Shown here: positions 1 to 8,145 of the stretch, piece by piece
How the letters are laid out: the number at the start of each line of letters is the position of its first letter
How positions within the stretch are numbered: position 1 is the first letter of the stretch
Assembly (NCBI GenBank): GCA_035968315.1
Contig: JAVYIN010000002.1
Coordinates: forward strand, 248,001-312,000
Direction of reading: 5' to 3'
DNA: 64,000 bases
Origin: Nitrospira sp.
GTDB lineage: Bacteria > Nitrospirota > Nitrospiria > Nitrospirales > Nitrospiraceae
Notes under the pieces: generated by a model
The model's input: only the letters and a program-made list of their open reading frames with translations
Told to the model about the DNA's origin: nothing
Databases searched by the model: none
Translations under genes and position numbers: made by a program

Positions 1-295
1 CGGAGCCCTGCGGCACTTCCATCGTCTCCAGCGACCAGAAGTCCCGCTGGATCGCCGTATTGGCAATAAAGACGACGGACTTTGTGGCTCGTTCGAAGAC
101 GGCCATGGTGGCCCGCTCATCGGGAGACAATTCGGCTGGTCCAGGCGAAACCGGCCGAGGCTTGCCCTCCGCGCCGTCATAGCCGCCGCCGAGCGGCTTC
201 CCCCAATCCGACGCCGTTGCCGCTACGGTGGATGTGAACAGACAAGCTCCCAAGGCAATCCCCTGGAGGCACCCTCTGACAGGCCGCGTGATCAC
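1..295 (-). CDS. Trypsin-like (DegP/HtrA-type) serine protease, N-terminal part only
   Basis: Only about 98 codons are present; the gene runs off the left edge. It starts with GTG at 295, one base after the yjbQ stop, with a GGGGGAG ribosome site about eight bases upstream. A hydrophobic export segment (about residues 10-24) is followed by a Pro/Gly-rich linker and a segment DERATMAVFERATKSVVFIA. That segment matches the first strand of S1C proteases ('E..vi.vfera..SVV.I'). The text ends just before the expected G-S-G oxyanion-side loop, so the catalytic His/Asp/Ser cannot be seen. A periplasmic quality-control or regulated protease is likely. It is the third gene of a tight minus-strand operon (HD protein, YjbQ, protease). 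Confidence 0.75.
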   Translation of the reverse strand, partial: MITRPVRGCLQGIALGACLFTSTVAATASDWGKPLGGGYDGAEGKPRPVSPGPAELSPDERATMAVFERATKSVVFIANTAIQRDFWSLETMEVPQGS

Positions 296-296
296 C

Positions 297-719
297 CTAC
301 TCCCCCATGATCTGAATAATGAGCTCGCGCGTGCGGGACCGCGTGTCGAAATCAACGACCACGATCTGCTGCCAGGTGCCAAGATGCAAGGCGCCTTCGG
401 AGAAGGGAATGGTCACGGACGGCCCTTGGAGCTGCCCGCGCAGATGGCTGTGCCCGTTGTCTTCGCCTGGATTTCTCGTATTGTGCTGCCAGGCCGGATC
501 GGCCGGCACCACCCGGTCCCAGAAGGCTTTCGTGTCGGCGCGAATGCCCGGTTCGTCTTCGATGACCATGATCGAAGCGGTGGTATGCTTCACAAACACC
601 GTGACGATCCCCGCCTCCAGCTCCGACTCGGCCAGCGCAGACTGCACCGCAGCCGTCAGGTTCTCGATGTGCGAATCGCCCCGCATGTTCACGTGCAACG
701 CGACGGTCTTCACAGCCAT
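297..719 (-). CDS. yjbQ: YjbQ/UPF0047 family protein
   Basis: A 140-residue protein when started at ATG 719, one base after the upstream HD gene's stop. A longer in-frame start at 833 would lie inside that gene and is unlikely. Family signatures are visible: HTTASI near residue 46, a G-HSHLRG-L-G stretch, and LGTWQQIVVVDFD followed by Arg near the C-terminus. The family forms small beta-sheet trimers. Some members show weak thiamine-phosphate synthase activity, but the physiological role is unsettled. Co-transcription with an HD-domain protein and a DegP-like protease gives no clear pathway link. Confidence 0.88.
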   Translation of the reverse strand: MAVKTVALHVNMRGDSHIENLTAAVQSALAESELEAGIVTVFVKHTTASIMVIEDEPGIRADTKAFWDRVVPADPAWQHNTRNPGEDNGHSHLRGQLQGPSVTIPFSEGALHLGTWQQIVVVDFDTRSRTRELIIQIMGE

Positions 720-720
720 G

Positions 721-1587
721 TCAGCACTCCATCTGACGAAGGAACCGGCGCTCCGATGGAGAGAGCCGGCAACCCCGCGCTTCTTCCAACACCCGGTCAA
801 ATTCGCCCTTCGAGGCCAGGCCCCGCAGCGCACCCATCACCGCGTGGCTCAGAATGCCTTCCTGCTGCAGCTTGGCGAGATAGGCGAACGCGTCGGCCAG
901 CGTCTCCTTCTTCCGCACATAATAATCGCGCCCGCGCTGTTGGTTGCTGTAGGCCTCGAACTGTTCGCAGGCGACCAGAATTTCCGCCAGCTGTTTCACC
1001 CAGGGTTTCGCCGATGCCAGCCGCTCGGGATAATAGTAGTAGAGCATCACCTGCTGCATCCAGGGCAGCCAGGTGATCCCCATATTCTTGATCGCGGGCC
1101 GGACCGCCCGCAGGCGGCGCGCCAGCCGCCGCGCGTAGCCCAGCCGCATTTCCACCTGCTCCTTCGCCCAAGGAGTCACGGCGATCCCGGCCGCTTCAAG
1201 GTCCCGCCGATATCGCGCGAGGAACGCCTCTGTCTCCCGTCCATAGGTGGTGCCAGGGTGGACGGCACGCCACTCGCGCGGCCTGGTCGGAATGCCCCGC
1301 TCTTTGGCCCATGACCAGATAGATCCAAACAGTGTTCGGTCAAGACCCGCCCGCCCCAGGTCGTGCAGCAGACAGGCGATCTGATAGGACCGCACCCGAT
1401 CCGGATCGTGCCCCAGCGATGCGGCCACGGCCGCACACATGCGTGCCGTCCGCACGGCATGCGGCCGATCGTAGCCGCGAATGATCCGCCCGGCTTTGTG
1501 AGGGTGGGGGTAATCGTAGAGCCGCATCAGTCCCGCCACCAGTTGGCGAGGGATTACAAGCGGCGCCGATGAACGAGCAATTGGCAT
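721..1587 (-). CDS. HD-domain protein (putative metal-dependent phosphohydrolase)
   Basis: This 288-residue soluble protein carries an HD signature: His43 in RPHAVRTA, then His75-Asp76 in ACLLHDLGRAG. These are metal ligands in nucleotide and signalling phosphohydrolases. The GYP motif of cyclic-di-GMP phosphodiesterases is absent, so that activity is not indicated. The C-terminal half is Arg/Tyr-rich and not recognised. The annotated ATG at 1587 is used; Met21 is an alternative. It is the first gene of a three-gene operon with yjbQ and a DegP-like protease, and is divergent from the HIT gene across about 130 bp. The substrate is unknown. Confidence 0.75.
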   Translation of the reverse strand: MPIARSSAPLVIPRQLVAGLMRLYDYPHPHKAGRIIRGYDRPHAVRTARMCAAVAASLGHDPDRVRSYQIACLLHDLGRAGLDRTLFGSIWSWAKERGIPTRPREWRAVHPGTTYGRETEAFLARYRRDLEAAGIAVTPWAKEQVEMRLGYARRLARRLRAVRPAIKNMGITWLPWMQQVMLYYYYPERLASAKPWVKQLAEILVACEQFEAYSNQQRGRDYYVRKKETLADAFAYLAKLQQEGILSHAVMGALRGLASKGEFDRVLEEARGCRLSPSERRFLRQMEC

Positions 1588-1702
1588 AGGTGCAAGAAAA
1601 CGAACACCATACGAGTCGCCAGAACCGGGCGCAGAATATCGTCGAGTGCCCAGGGTGTCAAGGCGACAGCACCAGCGGCCACTCGCTCAATCGATCGAAC
1701 TT

Positions 1703-1711
1703 TGCTATGCT
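1703..1711 (+). promoter_or_regulatory. Extended -10 promoter for the HIT gene
   Basis: TGC followed by TATGCT forms an extended -10 element. The -10 ends seven bases before the ATG at 1718, implying a leaderless transcript. No good -35 is seen, which is typical for extended -10 promoters. Confidence 0.5.
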
Positions 1712-1717
1712 CGGCGC

Positions 1718-2146
1718 ATGAATGATCCCCAATGCAAAGCCTGTTCTGGCACCTGGCCGAGAGCCGACCACTTCATCGCCGACCTCGGGCTGACCCGGGC
1801 CTATCTCCATGACGATCAATTCTTTTCCGGCTGGACCGTACTGGTCTTTTGCCGGCATGCAACCGAGCTCTTTCACCTGGCACCGACCGAGCGGATGCAG
1901 TTGATAGAAGAAGTGACCCTGGTTGCCAAAGTCCTGAACCAGGTCTACGAACCACGAAAAATCAACTACGAATTGCTGGGCAACCAGCTCCCACACATTC
2001 ACTGGCATCTCATCCCCCGCCTCGCGAATGATCCTACCCCGCTCGAACCGGTGTGGCGGGTGCCGCATGAGCCGGTGCTTCGATCAGGTCCCGACCTCCA
2101 GCACACAGTCCAACGCCTGCAAGAGGCCCTTCAGAAGGCCTGTTAA
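1718..2146 (+). CDS. HIT-family nucleotide hydrolase/transferase
   Basis: A 142-residue protein with the histidine-triad motif H93-I-H95-W-H97-L near the C-terminus. The middle His of such a triad is the nucleophile attacking the alpha-phosphate of nucleotide substrates. A Cys pair near the N-terminus (C6, C9) may bind zinc. The start is placed at ATG 1718 rather than an in-frame ATG at 1646. The family homology begins there, and a -10 box lies exactly seven bases upstream. It is monocistronic and divergent from the HD operon. The substrate (Ap4A-like or AMP-conjugate) cannot be decided. Confidence 0.88.
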   Translation: MNDPQCKACSGTWPRADHFIADLGLTRAYLHDDQFFSGWTVLVFCRHATELFHLAPTERMQLIEEVTLVAKVLNQVYEPRKINYELLGNQLPHIHWHLIPRLANDPTPLEPVWRVPHEPVLRSGPDLQHTVQRLQEALQKAC

Positions 2147-2203
2147 CCCACGTATCGCCGCGCCCAGTACGGGATCCCGTCATCCCCACCGGTCTCGATT
2201 CGG

Positions 2204-2212
2204 TGCTATACT
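2204..2212 (+). promoter_or_regulatory. Extended -10 promoter for the TPR/Sel1 gene
   Basis: TGC-TATACT, an extended -10 close to consensus, lies 44 bases before the chosen ATG at 2257. No convincing -35 is present. Confidence 0.5.
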
Positions 2213-2256
2213 ACAATCCAATTTTGATAACCGATCCGGAGGGTCACAGGTTTCCG

Positions 2257-3516
2257 ATGCGTCATCGATTGGTGTTCGCGGCCCTCTTGTCCCTCTGCTG
2301 TCTTGCGCGGGTTTCCGTCCAACTCTCTTTCGCACAGCCACAAGAAACCGACCCGTCACCCGTGCTCGAGATCCCGCCGCCGCCTTCAGAATCGCCCACT
2401 CCTCCGCCACAGGTGGAAGAGCGCCAACTCCCTGAACCTCCGGCGCCCACACCTGAGGACGCCGTGACCCTCCTCGGGGAATTGCGCAACGCCGTCCGTC
2501 TCTCGCCCGGTAACGCGAGCGCCCGGCTGAACCTGGCGCAAGGGCTCTCCCGCATCGGCGACCTGGATGCCGCGCTCGACGAATGCCGTGCCGCCATCGC
2601 ACTGGATCCGAAGAACGCCTTCGCCCATCTGCAACTCGGCGTCACGTTGATGGCCAAACAGGAGGGACGCGCCGCCGCCACCGCCTTGATGGACGCCCTC
2701 CTGCTGGATCCCACATTGACGCAGGCCCATTACAATCTCGGCAGCGTGCACTACTCGCTGGGCCATCTACCCGCCGCGATCCAGTCCTATCGGCGGGCCT
2801 TGGAACTGCAGCCCAACTTTCCTGACGCCCGTTACCGGCTCGCGCTGGTCTTGAAGCTGACGAATCGCCATCAGGAGGCGGCCCAGTTCATGGAGGAGGC
2901 GGCGGCCGGCGGCATTCCGCAGGCGCAGTTCTTCACCGGCAATGCCTATCGCAACGGACAGGGTGTGGAGAAAAATCCCGCCAGGGCCATCAGCTGGTGG
3001 ACCCGCGCGGTCGAATTCGGCCACCCACGGGCGGCGGAATCCCTCTCGCAACTGCGCCGCCAGGCCCTGTCACCGGAGCAGCCGGAGCGCCGACGGAAAG
3101 ACGCGCTCGACGCCTTCAGGCAATATCGTGACTCTCTCTGGACAGACTATCCGAACGCGGCGCGACACGATCCGAATGACTCGCTGGGCATCGCCTTGCT
3201 CAAGACAAGCGAATCACCCGACAGCGTCACGGTCCTGCTGCACGAAGCCTTGGCGCTGAGCGAACCAGCGCAGGCCGAGTTGGCGCGCCTCTATGAGACC
3301 GGCCTCGACGGCCGCCTCACTCCATTCGACCCGCGCATCCTGGCCTGTTTTGAAACCACTGCGGCCGACGGCTTCCTGCCGGCCAAAAAAGCGCTGGCGC
3401 GCATCTACGGCATAGGCCTCGGCGTTTCAGCGGATGCACAAAAAGCCAAAGCGCTGCTGAAGGGCCTCCCGAAGCAAGACGCGAAACTCATCCTGGACGA
3501 AATCGCCGGACGATAG
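2257..3516 (+). CDS. Exported TPR/Sel1-repeat protein
   Basis: A 419-residue protein. The ATG at 2257 is preferred over an in-frame ATG at 2203 because GGAGGG lies just upstream and a signal peptide (hydrophobic about residues 5-22) follows directly. A Pro/Glu-rich linker (about 35-70) leads into three or four TPR units (about 75-210). Sel1-like repeats follow, for example AQFFTGNAYRNGQGVEKN and a second cluster near the C-terminus. Such proteins act as scaffolds in the periplasm or at the membrane. The next gene, a membrane-bound CHASE2/sigma-54 activator, begins 9 bp downstream, so the two are probably co-transcribed and may share a signalling path. No enzymatic motif is seen. Confidence 0.85.
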   Translation: MRHRLVFAALLSLCCLARVSVQLSFAQPQETDPSPVLEIPPPPSESPTPPPQVEERQLPEPPAPTPEDAVTLLGELRNAVRLSPGNASARLNLAQGLSRIGDLDAALDECRAAIALDPKNAFAHLQLGVTLMAKQEGRAAATALMDALLLDPTLTQAHYNLGSVHYSLGHLPAAIQSYRRALELQPNFPDARYRLALVLKLTNRHQEAAQFMEEAAAGGIPQAQFFTGNAYRNGQGVEKNPARAISWWTRAVEFGHPRAAESLSQLRRQALSPEQPERRRKDALDAFRQYRDSLWTDYPNAARHDPNDSLGIALLKTSESPDSVTVLLHEALALSEPAQAELARLYETGLDGRLTPFDPRILACFETTAADGFLPAKKALARIYGIGLGVSADAQKAKALLKGLPKQDAKLILDEIAGR

Positions 3517-3525
3517 TCATTCACC

Positions 3526-6165
3526 ATGCTCGACCCTGCACGCCTCTGGCGACAATTTCTCGGCTCTCCCTGGCTCCAAGCCGGTGCCATGGGATCGCTC
3601 GCCACCCTTCTGGCCTTCGGGCTGTGGGCCGCTGCCCCGGCCACATTTGCGACCCTCGACTGGAGCGCCTACGATCTCTGGCTCAGCCGCCGCGCCCCCA
3701 TCCCCGTCAGCCCCTCCCTCCTCATCGTCACGCGCGACCCTGCCAGCGAAGCGGAGTTCGGCACCGGCCCCTGGGACCGGGCCATCCTCGCCCGCCTGCT
3801 GACCAGCGCGCACGAAGCCGGAGCCCTGGCTCTCGGCCTTGACCATCGCCTCGACCATGCCAGCCCGGCTCAGCGCGGCGGAGCCGCGAGCGATGCCTTG
3901 CTGCTGGAAGCCCTCAGCAGCGCCGCCCCCGTGGTCATGGTGCACAGCGCTGACGCGGCCCTGGCGTCGGATGCCGCCCTGGCCGCCCAGCTCTCAGTCA
4001 CGGCCCATCCCGATCATGTCGCACGCACTGTGCTGGCTTCGTCACCCGATGACCCATCAGCCGTCCCGGCTTTCGGCATAGCGCTCTACGATGCGTTTCA
4101 AAAACAGGTCTCGCCGGTACGCCCCCGTCCTTCCCCAATAGGGGCCGGATCGCTCTTGGTCAATTTTGCCGGCAACGGCACGCTCGCCTCCTTCCCGACT
4201 GTGCCACTGTCAGCCGTGTGGGGCGCGATCGAGCAGCACGAGAACGCCCGACTCACCGAGTGGTTCAACGGCAAGGTGGTCGTGTTTCTGCCGAACCAGC
4301 TCACGGGAGGCAACTGGCTCTTGCCCACAGGGCACAGCGTTAGCGGCCAGATCGTCCATCTCCATGTCTTGAACATGCTGCTGACCGATCAACGCCTCTG
4401 CCAAGTCGGCGCAACCGGCCGCTTCCTGGTGACGCTGCTTGTCGCCAGCCTGGCAGCCTGGCTCCTGCTGCAGTTTCGCGGGGCTATCCACCTGCTTCTT
4501 GCCGCGGCGGCCATCGCCGTCTATGCCGGCTCCCTGGGCCTCTTACTTGTGGCGGCCCATCTGGTGCTGCCCCTTGCCATGCCCGTCACAGCCGCCGCGC
4601 TCGTCCTCGCAGGGACAACCATCTGGAGCCACCTCACCGCGCACCAGCGGCTGCTGGTGGTGGAGCAAGACATGTTGCGGGTGCAACAAGAAGCCGCCGC
4701 CGTGCGCGAAGCCCTGGTCTTGCGTGAAACCCGCGCGGACACGCTGCAAGAAGATCTCGCCGCCGCCAAGGCCTCCATCACCCACTCCGCCGGACAGCAG
4801 GCAGAACTGGCCAGATCCGCCGAGACTCTTCGCGCCCAACTCGCCGACGCCCAAGCGGCGGAAGAAGACGCCCGCAGGACCTTGGCGGAACTTGAACAGC
4901 AGCTGCACAACCTGCGCGCCGCCACCAGCGCTTCCTCCACGATCGCAGATGTGGAACTCGATCGCTGCCGCGACGAATGCCGCCACCTGGGCATCGTGAC
5001 TCAGGACGCCGGTCTCCTGCGCCTGTATCGGGATCTCAAGAAAGGGGCCAAGTCGCCGCTGACCGTGCTGCTGCTCGGCGAACCGGGCACCGGTAAAGAA
5101 CTCTTCGCCCGTGCCGTGCACCGGCTGAGCCCCCGCACGAGCAAGACCTTCATCGCCGTCAACATGGCGGCCATTTCACCCGAGTTGTTTGAGAGCGAAC
5201 TCTTCGGCCATACCAAGGGCAGTTTCACCGGCGCCACAGCGGACCGGCGCGGCTACTTCGAGCTGGCGAATCACGGCACGATCTTTTTGGATGAAATCGG
5301 CGACCTCCGGCTGGATCACCAGAGCAAGCTGCTGCGGGTGCTCCAGGAAAAGTCGTTCTACCGGGTCGGCGCGACCACCCCGACGACGGTGGACGTGCGC
5401 ATCGTCGCCGCGACCAATCGCGATTTGCAGCGCGGCGTCACCGAAGGCTGGTTCCGCGAAGATTTGTATTTCAGACTCACCGGCCTCGTGTTCCGGCTCC
5501 CGCCGCTCCGCGAACGGACCGGCGATGTGCCGCTGCTGGCAGAGATCTTCCTCGCGGACATCGCCGGCCAGATGGGAAAGCCAGTCCCCCAATTATCGAA
5601 TGAGGCCATGCGGGCGCTCGCCGCACAGGAATGGAAAGGCAACGTGCGGGAACTCCGCCATTGCCTGGAACAGGCCATCGCCTTGAACGACGGGCCGCTG
5701 CTCTCGAAAGAGTCCTTGCGCCTCGGCAGCGACAACACGCCCGCCACAGGCCGCCCCACACAGAGTCCGATGCTGCCCGATCCGGCCAGCGATGCGGCGG
5801 TGCTGAACTGCCTGCGGCAACAGGGGTTCGACATGCAAGCCACGGCCAACACCCTCGGCTGGGACCGCAGCACCGTGACGCAACGATTGAAGGGGCTCTG
5901 CTTCCAGGCGCTGGTCGAAACCAATGGGGACCAGGGGAAAGCAGCCAGCGCGATTGCAGGCGATCCAAGCCACCTGCGAACCGTCGAACTGAAGCTCATG
6001 GATTACCACAGCCACCTGCTGTCGGTGATCGACCCCTTCAAGACCGCCGACGAAGCCATCGCCGATTGCAAACGGCGCTTCAAGAACCTCCCCGACCGCC
6101 ACTTCAAAGCGGTGGAGAGGCTGGTGCGGCAGCACTTCACGGGAAACAGACGGGCATTCCGTTAA
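3526..6165 (+). CDS. Membrane-bound CHASE2-sensor sigma-54 activator (AAA+ bEBP)
   Basis: An 879-residue fusion. An N-terminal membrane helix (about 17-37) is followed by an extracytoplasmic CHASE2-like region (about 45-290). Three more helices (about 300-365) and an Ala/Glu-rich coiled coil (about 375-470) lead to a full sigma-54 AAA+ module. That module shows Walker A GEPGTGKE (518-525), the sigma-54 contact loop GSFTGA (565-570, Ser for the usual Ala), Walker B IFLDEIGD and a sensor II GNVRELRH. Two Fis-like helix-turn-helix segments follow (about 770-792 and 802-823). CHASE2 is usually joined to kinases or cyclases; here the sensor is wired straight to transcription. It should open sigma-54 promoters in response to a periplasmic cue. 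Its stop overlaps the stop of the convergent HTH gene. Confidence 0.88.
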   Translation: MLDPARLWRQFLGSPWLQAGAMGSLATLLAFGLWAAAPATFATLDWSAYDLWLSRRAPIPVSPSLLIVTRDPASEAEFGTGPWDRAILARLLTSAHEAGALALGLDHRLDHASPAQRGGAASDALLLEALSSAAPVVMVHSADAALASDAALAAQLSVTAHPDHVARTVLASSPDDPSAVPAFGIALYDAFQKQVSPVRPRPSPIGAGSLLVNFAGNGTLASFPTVPLSAVWGAIEQHENARLTEWFNGKVVVFLPNQLTGGNWLLPTGHSVSGQIVHLHVLNMLLTDQRLCQVGATGRFLVTLLVASLAAWLLLQFRGAIHLLLAAAAIAVYAGSLGLLLVAAHLVLPLAMPVTAAALVLAGTTIWSHLTAHQRLLVVEQDMLRVQQEAAAVREALVLRETRADTLQEDLAAAKASITHSAGQQAELARSAETLRAQLADAQAAEEDARRTLAELEQQLHNLRAATSASSTIADVELDRCRDECRHLGIVTQDAGLLRLYRDLKKGAKSPLTVLLLGEPGTGKELFARAVHRLSPRTSKTFIAVNMAAISPELFESELFGHTKGSFTGATADRRGYFELANHGTIFLDEIGDLRLDHQSKLLRVLQEKSFYRVGATTPTTVDVRIVAATNRDLQRGVTEGWFREDLYFRLTGLVFRLPPLRERTGDVPLLAEIFLADIAGQMGKPVPQLSNEAMRALAAQEWKGNVRELRHCLEQAIALNDGPLLSKESLRLGSDNTPATGRPTQSPMLPDPASDAAVLNCLRQQGFDMQATANTLGWDRSTVTQRLKGLCFQALVETNGDQGKAASAIAGDPSHLRTVELKLMDYHSHLLSVIDPFKTADEAIADCKRRFKNLPDRHFKAVERLVRQHFTGNRRAFR

Positions 6166-6644
6166 GCAGCTTTCCCAGACACCCCCTTGGCTCGCACCAA
6201 GAGCTCCACATCACAATCCAGGACATGCAGCAATGATAAGAGTTGATCCACAGACTTGCTGTAGTTCGTTTGATCGAGCAACCGGTAGAACTGCGTGGCC
6301 GACGTTCCCAACCGACGGATGATCTCGCGTTTCGATAGCGCACTCACCTCGACCCGCTTCTGCGCTTCAACCGTGAGCTTATACAACACACCATCCCGCA
6401 GATAGTGAGGGTCCTGATTATATTCCAACACCTGCTCGCTATGGACCGTCCCTTCCTTGCCGGACTTCAAGACATAGGTAAAGCCCTCATTCCCGAGTTC
6501 TTTATCGATGAAAACCCGGGCAATTGGATCGGCGGCACTGGGACGCAAATCGAGCTTTGAGTACGGCAACTGGTAGGTCTGCTTCGAGATCTTCACCTCA
6601 AACGCCTTCTTGCGATTATTCAGACTCACGGATTGGATTTTCAT
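6162..6644 (-). CDS. HTH protein, putative antitoxin partner of DUF4160 protein
   Basis: 160 residues. The C-terminal third (about 105-150) contains a helix-turn-helix of Xre/Cro character (IIRRLGTSATQFYRLLDQTN, then a helix with LLSLLHVLDCDVELLV). The N-terminal part is beta-rich and resembles small binding domains found in DUF2442-like partners. The start ATG overlaps the upstream DUF4160 stop (ATGA), so translation is coupled. The toxin-first, regulator-second order and the operator-rich promoter upstream fit an autoregulated toxin-antitoxin pair. Function is inferred from context; no homologue can be named with certainty. Confidence 0.7.
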   Translation of the reverse strand: MKIQSVSLNNRKKAFEVKISKQTYQLPYSKLDLRPSAADPIARVFIDKELGNEGFTYVLKSGKEGTVHSEQVLEYNQDPHYLRDGVLYKLTVEAQKRVEVSALSKREIIRRLGTSATQFYRLLDQTNYSKSVDQLLSLLHVLDCDVELLVRAKGVSGKAA

Positions 6645-6835
6645 AGTGCCCCCTCGCGCTCCAATTCTGCGATCAATGCACGAACTCGTCTCGTGGCCTT
6701 ACCGACCATCGGCTGACGCTGATCCAGATCCCACTTCACCATGAGTACACCGTCTCGGTAGATGTGGACATGCCGGGGGGAGTGATCGCCCTTCCAGGTG
6801 ACGAACACATATCCGCCTCGACGCACCTTCCCCAT
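6641..6835 (-). CDS. DUF4160 family small protein (putative toxin)
   Basis: A 64-residue basic protein with the DUF4160 hallmark 'DHSPRHVHIYRDG' at about residues 17-29, followed by a W-D-L strand and a C-terminal helix. DUF4160 proteins are commonly encoded next to small DUF2442 or HTH proteins and are often listed as toxin candidates. The biochemical activity is not established. The ATG at 6835 lies exactly at the predicted transcription start of the promoter at 6842-6870, so the mRNA is probably leaderless. It overlaps the downstream HTH gene by four bases. Confidence 0.75.
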   Translation of the reverse strand: MGKVRRGGYVFVTWKGDHSPRHVHIYRDGVLMVKWDLDQRQPMVGKATRRVRALIAELEREGAL

Positions 6836-6841
6836 GCGTAA

Positions 6842-6876
6842 GTGTTACCTCTCAAGGTACCTCTTGTCAAGACAAG
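6842..6876 (-). promoter_or_regulatory. Promoter with overlapping inverted repeats for the DUF4160/HTH pair
   Basis: On the minus strand, TTGACA (6865-6870) and TAACAC (6842-6847) are separated by 17 bp. The -35 is overlapped by a 6-bp-arm inverted repeat CTTGTC-TT-GACAAG (6863-6876). The spacer holds the perfect palindrome AGGTACCT (6855-6862). This layout is typical of an autorepressed toxin-antitoxin promoter. Confidence 0.6.
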
Positions 6877-6894
6877 GCTTCAGGACGCAAACGG

Positions 6895-7401
6895 TTAGGC
6901 CACAGGCGGCTGCCAGGTGGCGGGCTTGAAGTAGGCGTGCGATGGGGTCTGACTGACGGCGTTGCGGATCACGAGAAAATAGCGGGCACAGGGCAGGCTG
7001 TCGATTTCAGCGGGAGAGAAGAATCGCGCATCGGAGGTCTCCTCGTCATCACCACGAGGGGTCCCACGAATCACCCGCGCTGCAAAGACCGTCGAGACGA
7101 CGGCGAGCTGATCGCCATTGTCGTAGACAGCAGAAAAGTGCTCCCCCGCGAAAACCCCAAGGATGTCAGTCAACTCGACGAACACCCCCGCCTCTTCCCA
7201 GGTCTCCCGCACCGCCGCATCTGACGGCAACTCATGCGGGTCGATGATCCCGCTCGGCAGCCCCCATAATCCAGACTTCGCATCCTGCACGAGCAAGAGC
7301 CGGCCCTGGCTGTCATGGGCCATGACAGCCGCAGTAGGAACCTGCAGCAACTCCGTGCCGACCTTGGCGCGAAGAGATTGAATGAAGTCTGGAATGGGCA
7401 T
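6895..7401 (-). CDS. Nudix hydrolase
   Basis: 168 residues with a complete Nudix box at 51-73 matching GX5EX7REUXEEXGU: G51, E57, R65-E66, E69-E70, G72. This motif binds Mg2+ and hydrolyses nucleoside diphosphates linked to another moiety. The N-terminal extension before the beta-sheet resembles NUDIX_N-type ADP-ribose/NADH pyrophosphatase relatives, but the substrate cannot be assigned. It sits alone on the minus strand between a methyltransferase and the DUF4160/HTH pair, with about 58-bp gaps on both sides. Confidence 0.9.
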   Translation of the reverse strand: MPIPDFIQSLRAKVGTELLQVPTAAVMAHDSQGRLLLVQDAKSGLWGLPSGIIDPHELPSDAAVRETWEEAGVFVELTDILGVFAGEHFSAVYDNGDQLAVVSTVFAARVIRGTPRGDDEETSDARFFSPAEIDSLPCARYFLVIRNAVSQTPSHAYFKPATWQPPVA

Positions 7402-7459
7402 GCCGGTGATTATCCGATGATGGTTATTCTGGAAACACGTTGCGCGCGGGCTTGCCTCA

Positions 7460-8050
7460 TCAGCTCACGCGCCGCAGCACGCGCACCCGCTCACGGCCCT
7501 CGCGGCCGGGAAAGGCCACATCCGGCACATAGTCTTCGAGGATTTCGTAGCCGTCTAAAAAGAGCGCCGTCAGATCCGGCACGCTGAACGGGAAGGGCGG
7601 CCCCACCTCGCCCGGATCGAGCGCCGGATTGATGAACCACACTCCGATCAGCAGGCCTCCTGGCCGCAACGTCAGATCGATGCCGCGCCGGTAGTCCGCG
7701 CGCAGCGTGGGAGGCAGCGCGCTCATGCAGGTATGCTCCAGCACCACATCATACACGCCGCGCATCTCCTCCGGCGGATCGAATACATTGCCGATCACGA
7801 AGCGCTCCGCCAGATGGGGATACTTCGCGCGCGCTTCCGCCACCCCCGTCGGCGCGATGTCGAGCCCCGTCGCATCCAGCCCATGCTCCACCGCCAGCGC
7901 CACCTCATGCCCGCGGCCGCAGCCCGGCACCAGTGCCCGCCCGCGCACCGTCTGACGCGCAAGATACTGCGTCATCGCCGGCGCCGGCACACCCTTATCC
8001 CAGAACGCCTCGCCCTTTTGATACTTCTCATCCCAATCGATGTGATCCAT
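7460..8050 (-). CDS. Thiopurine-methyltransferase-like SAM-dependent methyltransferase
   Basis: 196 residues from ATG 8050. GGAAGG lies five bases upstream, and an in-frame ATG at 8107 has no such site. The N-terminal 'W.EkY..gea.WDkG.pap' signature and the SAM-binding loop VPGCGRGHEV (41-50) with acidic D64 are typical of the bacterial TPMT family. So are the LEHTCMSALPP segment and an Arg-rich C-terminus. Relatives methylate thiol, selenium or tellurium compounds; the substrate here is unknown. Confidence 0.88.
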   Translation of the reverse strand: MDHIDWDEKYQKGEAFWDKGVPAPAMTQYLARQTVRGRALVPGCGRGHEVALAVEHGLDATGLDIAPTGVAEARAKYPHLAERFVIGNVFDPPEEMRGVYDVVLEHTCMSALPPTLRADYRRGIDLTLRPGGLLIGVWFINPALDPGEVGPPFPFSVPDLTALFLDGYEILEDYVPDVAFPGREGRERVRVLRRVS

Positions 8051-8145
8051 AGATCCTTCCGTCAACTTATAACAATCCAAAGACTCCGCCCCTCTGCCAT
8101 TCCCCAAGCAGCGCTACGCAGGATACTCGCCAGCTTGGTTCCTCC

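Noticed and set aside
721-1587. HD protein as a cyclic-di-GMP phosphodiesterase
   Set aside because: The GYP signature is missing, so only a general HD phosphohydrolase is supported.
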